A stretch of 26,426 bases of DNA from Thoreauomyces humboldtii (lineage: Eukaryota; Chytridiomycota; Chytridiomycetes; Spizellomycetales; Powellomycetaceae). Each line of letters begins with the position of its first letter. Position 1 is the first letter of the stretch. The notes beneath the pieces are model-generated. The model was not told the DNA's origin. It did not search any database and worked only from the letters and a program-made list of their open reading frames with translations. Below are positions 22,301 through 26,426 of the stretch, in pieces. Made by a program: the position numbers and the translations under genes. The DNA lies in the NCBI GenBank assembly GCA_027596035.1, contig JADGJA010000279.1, positions 1 through 26,426 on the forward strand. The letters run 5' to 3'.

Positions 22301-22900
22301 ACGTCCATGTTCATGCTGTAGAGCTGCTTCAAGCTCTTCATGGTCTTGAGGAGGATCACCACAATACCCCCTCCCTCGACCGTCTCCACAGTGCGGGCCA
22401 AGAGGTTGGGAGTCAGTGCCTCAAAGTCCTGCAGGATGCACATGCCGTACGTGTTTCCCAAGATCTTCTCCGTCTCTTTGTAGTACGCGTAGCGGATGGA
22501 CGTCGACGAAACAAACAGCTCGAAAGGATCCTCTTCATCAGCATCCTTGATCCCTCGCGCAATCTGACGCTTGATCTGACCCATGCGCTTTTTTCGGTTG
22601 CTACAGACCGATGAGGAGCGATTTTAATAAAGCAGAGCTTGGTACTGCGCGGTCCCATCTGCCAGACTTTTTAGTCTTCATGCCTTACCTAGAGAAGCCC
22701 AGCTCCTTCTTGTAGCACCAAAGAACGTTGGGCCTTGCAGCGACGCGAGCCTTTGCGAGGAGGAAATGAAGTGTAACAACTTGATCCCTACCCCTATCGC
22801 CGACGAGGACAAAAAAGGTCCTCTTGTTCTGCTGAACATTGTTCTGGATGATAGTCGGGATGCGCGAGTCGAGCTTTTTGCGTTGCGGTGTTTGCACCAT
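19387..22900 (-). CDS. KRE33: Kre33/NAT10 RNA cytidine acetyltransferase
   Basis: Kre33 (NAT10) makes N4-acetylcytidine in 18S rRNA and, with Tan1, in serine and leucine tRNAs, using acetyl-CoA and ATP; it acts in the nucleolus in 40S assembly. Exon 1 is 22900-22689, exon 2 22600-19387, with one 88-bp GT-AG intron; the product is 1141 residues. The splice rebuilds ELGFSSNRKKRMGQIKRQ. Exon 1 carries the hallmark KLDSRIPTIIQNNVQ and VLVGDRGRDQVV. The helicase-like module has Walker A GRGKSA (289-294) and Walker B VVIDEAAAIP (387-396). The GNAT domain has the acetyl-CoA loop VRIATHPDYVGMGYGKRA (653-670). The C-terminus is Lys-rich (KKKDKVKKALRKS), likely nucleolar targeting. The start has an ideal context (CACCATGG). 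It is longer than yeast Kre33 (1056), partly through a 30-residue low-complexity insert after the helicase core (SRGFSSSKSDSGAPG). Unlike its neighbours it is almost intron-free. Confidence 0.96.
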
Positions 22901-23266
22901 GGTGGACTAGGGGGAGAAACCTCCTTTCTCGCTAAAGGGCTGGAGATTTCGCGATCCGATGTAGTATGAAGTGATGAAGCCGGTGGCGGTGATGGTAGTG
23001 TGGGTGGTAATCCTAGGCGGAGAAGTGGTTTGAGATTCCCTTGGCGATGGACGCAACGTCCAACAGAAAGGAGGATGCAGGTGTGTGTGTGCGGGTGTAA
23101 AATAAAAAAGATCTTAGAGGAAAAAAAAGAAAAAAACCATGGGAGTCCGAGCCTGTCCGAAGGTCCCAAGCAGCAACTGGCCGGGCACTCAAAAATATAC
23201 ACGAGCAAATGCCAACATATCGTAGGCAATCCGCTGGATCAATCAAGGCAAAACCTCAGAACGTCC
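22901..23266. promoter_or_regulatory. KRE33 promoter and leader region, with poly(dA:dT) tract
   Basis: This gap separates the AAA ATPase stop from the KRE33 ATG. On the KRE33 strand it holds a T-rich tract (A-rich on the plus strand at 23121-23137), an alternating CA/GT stretch near 23080-23092, and a pyrimidine-rich leader just before the ATG. Poly(dA:dT) tracts commonly keep promoters of growth genes free of nucleosomes; that role is inferred here. No gene is seen. Confidence 0.4.
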
Positions 23267-26083
23267 TTAGCTAGCCTCCCTTCCCCGTCGAAATCTCTGG
23301 AACACCTCAAGATCCTCCTGACCAATCCACGCCGGTCGCCACCAACCCACAGCTGTCGGCTCTCCGCTTGCCTGGTCGTGCTCTTCCTCATCTTCCTCGT
23401 CCACTAACAGGACTGCCGCGAATGGATCTTCTCCAAAGTTGGACCTGATAGCGCCGTCGAGTGCAGCGTCCACGTGTCTTTGCAGAATAACCGTAGCTTC
23501 CGGATCTTGCCTCAAGGCTTGGATCCCACTCTCTCTTACCAGCACGCTCAGATCCGCGCCGGTGAAGCCCTCCGTCCTATCTGCTAACCGATCCAGATTC
23601 ACGTCTTCCCCTCGAATAGAGTCATCCTTTCCTGCGGTCAAGCGGTCAAGGATATCCCGCCGGTCGGTGAGGGTAGGAAGTCCGACGTAAAGATGGTGGT
23701 CTAATCGTCCGGGTCGAAGAAGGGCGTCGTCTATCTTGTCCGGACGGGTGGTACATGACACGATGAATACCCCCTGACGTTCCTGAACGCCATCCATCTC
23801 ATTGAGAAGGGTGGAGAGGACACGCTCGTTGACGCCGGACCCTCCTTCGTCGCTCCATTCTTGATTGAGAGTATCGATGAAAAGGAGTCAAAGACCGTAA
23901 AGTGATCATGTTTGCGTACCTCGTCGGGTTCCGATCGCGTCTAGCTCGTCAAGAAAAAGAATACAGGGCGCTAGTCTTCTAGCTGCAGCAAAAAGCTTAC
24001 GAATCATGGCCTCGGAATCACCTAGGTATTTTGAATATATCTCGCTCCTGAGATTGTGTTAGTTCAACGCAGGACACATTTTACAATTTCCCTAGATGTA
24101 AGCGAGAAGCATACCCTTTAACCGAGATATAATTCATGGACGATCGCGCTGCCAGGGCATGGATCAAAAGGGTTTTGCCACAACCTGTTCAGATTCGCTA
24201 TATTCAGTCTTTCTTGTATACATCCTTGTCAGGCAGGACAGTTTCGACTTACCCGATGGCCCATACAGCAACAAACCAGCTGGGGGTCTGACTCCAAGTT
24301 TTTCGTAAGCTTCCGGTCTAAGCAAAGGCCATGTCGCTAGCTGCCACAGTCGGTCTCGCAGAGCCGCGTACCCTCCAACGCTGTTCCATGCAACGGTAGG
24401 CTTCTTGGATTCGAAACCGACTTGTGCTGGGCCAGTAATTGAAAACGCGTACGAGAAATCGTGGGTCCAATTGACTGCTGAGAGAGGGAGAGCTCTGCGT
24501 TCGGCAAATACGGATAAAGAGCTCACGTGAGCCGTCAGGTGTGATACAGAATCGAGGTTGCCGGTGTCTGAAGAACAAGTCTTGCTGATGGCGTGCTGGA
24601 CGGCTCGGGTAACTAGCAATCGGAGGTCTCTCGCAACAAAGCCTGCTGTGTTCTGATGAAAATAGTCAAAAAAGATCCCCCTGATCTTCTGTTTGTTGGG
24701 ATATATACGAGTGTACCTGGCTAGCTTTGAAAGCCATTTCCTTGATGTCTTTGGGCCCGCCCTCTGATGCTTCAGCGATCGAAACCGAAAGACGCCCAAG
24801 CAAGACCAATAAGATTTCTTCCCGCTGTTGTCTTGGGAAGTGATAGTCACGCTGAGAACAGATGCGCGCGAAGAGAGTTAATTATGCGCACCGGCATACC
24901 TATTCGGGACACCCATCTCGATAATCCTGTCGAAACCACTTCCAACTTCGGATCTTCGAAGAGAGCCGGGCAAACTTGACGCGCTGCACGCTGAGGCCAG
25001 CACGCAAACTCCCGACGCTGCAGATAACCTTCTTATTTCATTGGCAATGTAGGATGCAAGTGCTGCTCGATCCAAGTTCGGCGCTTCGAAGCCTGCGACG
25101 GGTTTGGACATAGCGTTAACTTTAAAGGTCTGTTCAAAGTCAATTGGATTGCCGAGATCCGGAACTAACCATCCTCTAGGAGTTCCATTCCTTCCAGGAT
25201 AAGGACGGAAGGTGCCGACAACCGTGCCTTTTCAATACAGCGACGCAACGGCAGCACCACACTGGTGCCTGACAGCGATGTACCGGCACGTTCAATGGCT
25301 TTGTTGGCAGTTGTGATATCGGATATCGAGCATCGATATGTGGATACTGACAGCCGATTCTGCACAACATGCCTGAGCCACGAAAACAAGGTCAATTCGC
25401 TACGAACCTCTCGCTAGTTCATCCATTGCGATTACGCACTCAATAAGATACGATTTGCCAACGCCACTGGGACCGCAGAGAAGCAAGGCTCGGATAGGCG
25501 AGATGCCTAATCGCTCATGTGCCTCACCGTGGTGAAACGCGGTACCTATGGAGACCGTAAGGCTCAGTTCAATTTGTTCTCCAGATAAGCTAAAGATCTG
25601 GGAGCGAGGCGTACCGACGAGTCTTTCGAGCTCTTCAGCTTCGGCGCCGTAACCCCCCACCTCCAGTTCAGGGTTCGCTGAATTCGGCACCGGCGAGAGT
25701 ATCTCGACGTCCACCGTCTCAGCTTCGATATCACCTCCCTCCGCATCGACGCCATCGTCATCTCGTAAACTCTCTATCCGAAAGATTGCCTGGTGGCCCA
25801 ACAACTCCACTTCAAAGAGGCCCCCTATCTCTGCCTGGCATCTTGGCATCATAGATCAGGATAAGGCCTGACTACCTCTATTCCGTGCATGAAGCTAGCT
25901 CACCAGGTCTCCGATGCCATGAGCGATCGCTCGCGGGTAGCCTTGAAAGTCCAAAGGTGACTTTTCCTTCTCGGTCGAACGGACCCGCTCGAGTCCTTGG
26001 GTAGTCGGAGTCCATGGTTCCGACCCCACTTTCCGCACAGCAACGTGTGTGATGCGTCTCCGCAAACTGTTCCCAGTGTTCAT
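23267..26083 (-). CDS. Two-module AAA ATPase, AFG2B/SPATA5L1-like
   Basis: This type II AAA ATPase is most like the AFG2 group, hexameric unfoldases that strip assembly factors from cytoplasmic pre-60S ribosomes. Proposed minus-strand exons are 26083-25904, 25834-25436, 25359-25170, 25092-24900, 24831-24717, 24652-24253, 24184-24115, 24047-23920 and 23859-23267, giving 755 residues, the same size class as human SPATA5L1 (753). Module 1 has Walker A GPSGVGKS (181-188) but a degenerate Walker B, LILEGMELL (246-254), lacking the usual Asp-Glu; IIEMGVPNRQQREEILLVLL and NTAGFVARDLRLLVTRAV follow. Module 2 starts TVAWNSVGGY and has Walker A GPSGCGKT (490-497), pore-type SVKGSEIYSKYLGDSE, Walker B LFLDELDAIG (546-555) and ALLRPGRLDHHLYVGLP. 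NERVLSTLLNEMDGV resembles SPATA5L1. The N-terminus and exon 2/3 and 3/4 junctions are uncertain. Afg2 proper or Pex1/Pex6 are less likely alternatives. Confidence 0.75.
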
Positions 26084-26411
26084 GGTGACTGCTTATATTG
26101 TCTGAACGTTGACGTCTGCTGCCAGCTGGAACTGGAATTGCCTCAGGACCTCAGGATCTCCGCATCAAGATTTGAGAACGGCCAGAGTTTTCCGTCCACC
26201 CAGTCGGACATGTTTCGACAGGTCCCAGCGGCTTCACTTTCGCTTCTCTTGGGCACCCCCGCAAGCCCTTGTTTCGTTCATCCGTAAAAGTTCGTTGATG
26301 CCCTATGCTCACCAGTATTCTCTGCTCCTCCCTCACATTCTTAAGGGAAGACAAGTCGATTTCCTTGTTTATCCGACTCAGATCCCCAGCACAACGTCAC
26401 GGTTCTTGAGC
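26084..26411. other. Upstream region of the AAA ATPase gene, no gene assigned
   Basis: About 330 bp lie between the AAA ATPase ATG and the right contig end. The frame of that ATG is closed by an upstream TAA near 26092, so the proposed start stands unless a further exon splices in. A short minus-strand frame beginning with ATG at 26211-26209 (MSDWVDGKLWPFSNLDAEIL) looks coding-like but I could not join it to the gene in frame. No other feature is visible. Confidence 0.35.
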
Positions 26412-26426
26412 GGGGGGGGGGGGGGG
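26412..26426. other. Poly-G run at contig end
   Basis: The window ends in fifteen G residues, mirroring the ten C residues at its start. The symmetry argues for an assembly-end artefact from poly-G read tails, not a telomere, since no short telomeric repeat unit is present. Confidence 0.65.

Noticed and set aside
5642..22900. A functional operon-like cluster of cell-cycle and ribosome genes
   Set aside because: Orientation is mixed, each gene has its own leader, and such housekeeping genes are dense throughout fungal genomes; clustering is most simply chance apart from the divergent SMC1/KIN3 pair.
24164..24850. Single 228-codon reading of part of the AAA gene
   Set aside because: It reads through two introns: its first 66 codons and its last codons are out of frame with the conserved protein, which is rebuilt only by the spliced model.
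26400..26426. Telomere-like G-rich end
   Set aside because: It is a pure homopolymer without a repeat unit such as TTAGGG, and the other end mirrors it, which fits an artefact better.

Overview
The window reads as a gene-dense stretch of a fungal nuclear genome, most likely a basidiomycete. The sequence shows nine protein genes carrying about 53 short GT-AG introns (44-98 bp, most 55-77 bp), many with CTAAC-like branch points, and intergenic gaps of only about 250-950 bp. The products include fungal-type proteins: the STRIPAK subunit Far11, a Kin3/NIMA kinase and the histidine methyltransferase Hpm1. The basidiomycete call is inference from intron density. The first 10 bases are all C and the last 15 all G, which suggests that this is a whole assembled contig with poly-G sequencing tails rather than a slice of a longer one.

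Layout. 1-955: no recognised gene, though one frame is open from the left edge. 956-4966 (+): FAR11-like STRIPAK scaffold, five exons. 4967-5641: 3' intergenic, with a coding-like but interrupted stretch. 5642-6804 (-): SPC25 of the Ndc80 kinetochore complex. 7090-8942 (-): membrane-anchored alpha/beta hydrolase of the tripeptidyl-aminopeptidase (TAP) type. 9191-10436 (-): HPM1. 10712-15245 (-): SMC1 of cohesin, 14 exons. 15246-15622: divergent promoter region with several G1/S-type motifs. 15623-18116 (+): KIN3/NIMA kinase, 15 exons including two micro-exons. 18468-18963 (-): small Dabb (dimeric alpha-beta barrel) protein behind a clear TATA box. 19387-22900 (-): KRE33/NAT10 RNA cytidine acetyltransferase. 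23267-26083 (-): two-module AAA ATPase most like AFG2B/SPATA5L1.

Two functional themes recur, probably by chance. Chromosome segregation and mitosis: SMC1, SPC25, KIN3, and FAR11 through STRIPAK/SIN signalling. Ribosome production: KRE33 (18S rRNA and tRNA acetylation), the AFG2-type ATPase (60S factor recycling) and HPM1 (histidine methylation of Rpl3/uL3). The head-to-head SMC1/KIN3 pair is the most plausible co-regulated unit. I see no mobile element, CRISPR array, RNA gene, biosynthetic cluster or viral sequence, and no evidence of an undescribed multi-gene system. The points most worth a second look are the interrupted coding-like segment after FAR11, the degenerate first ATPase site of the AAA protein, the kinase micro-exons and the motif-rich SMC1/KIN3 promoter.
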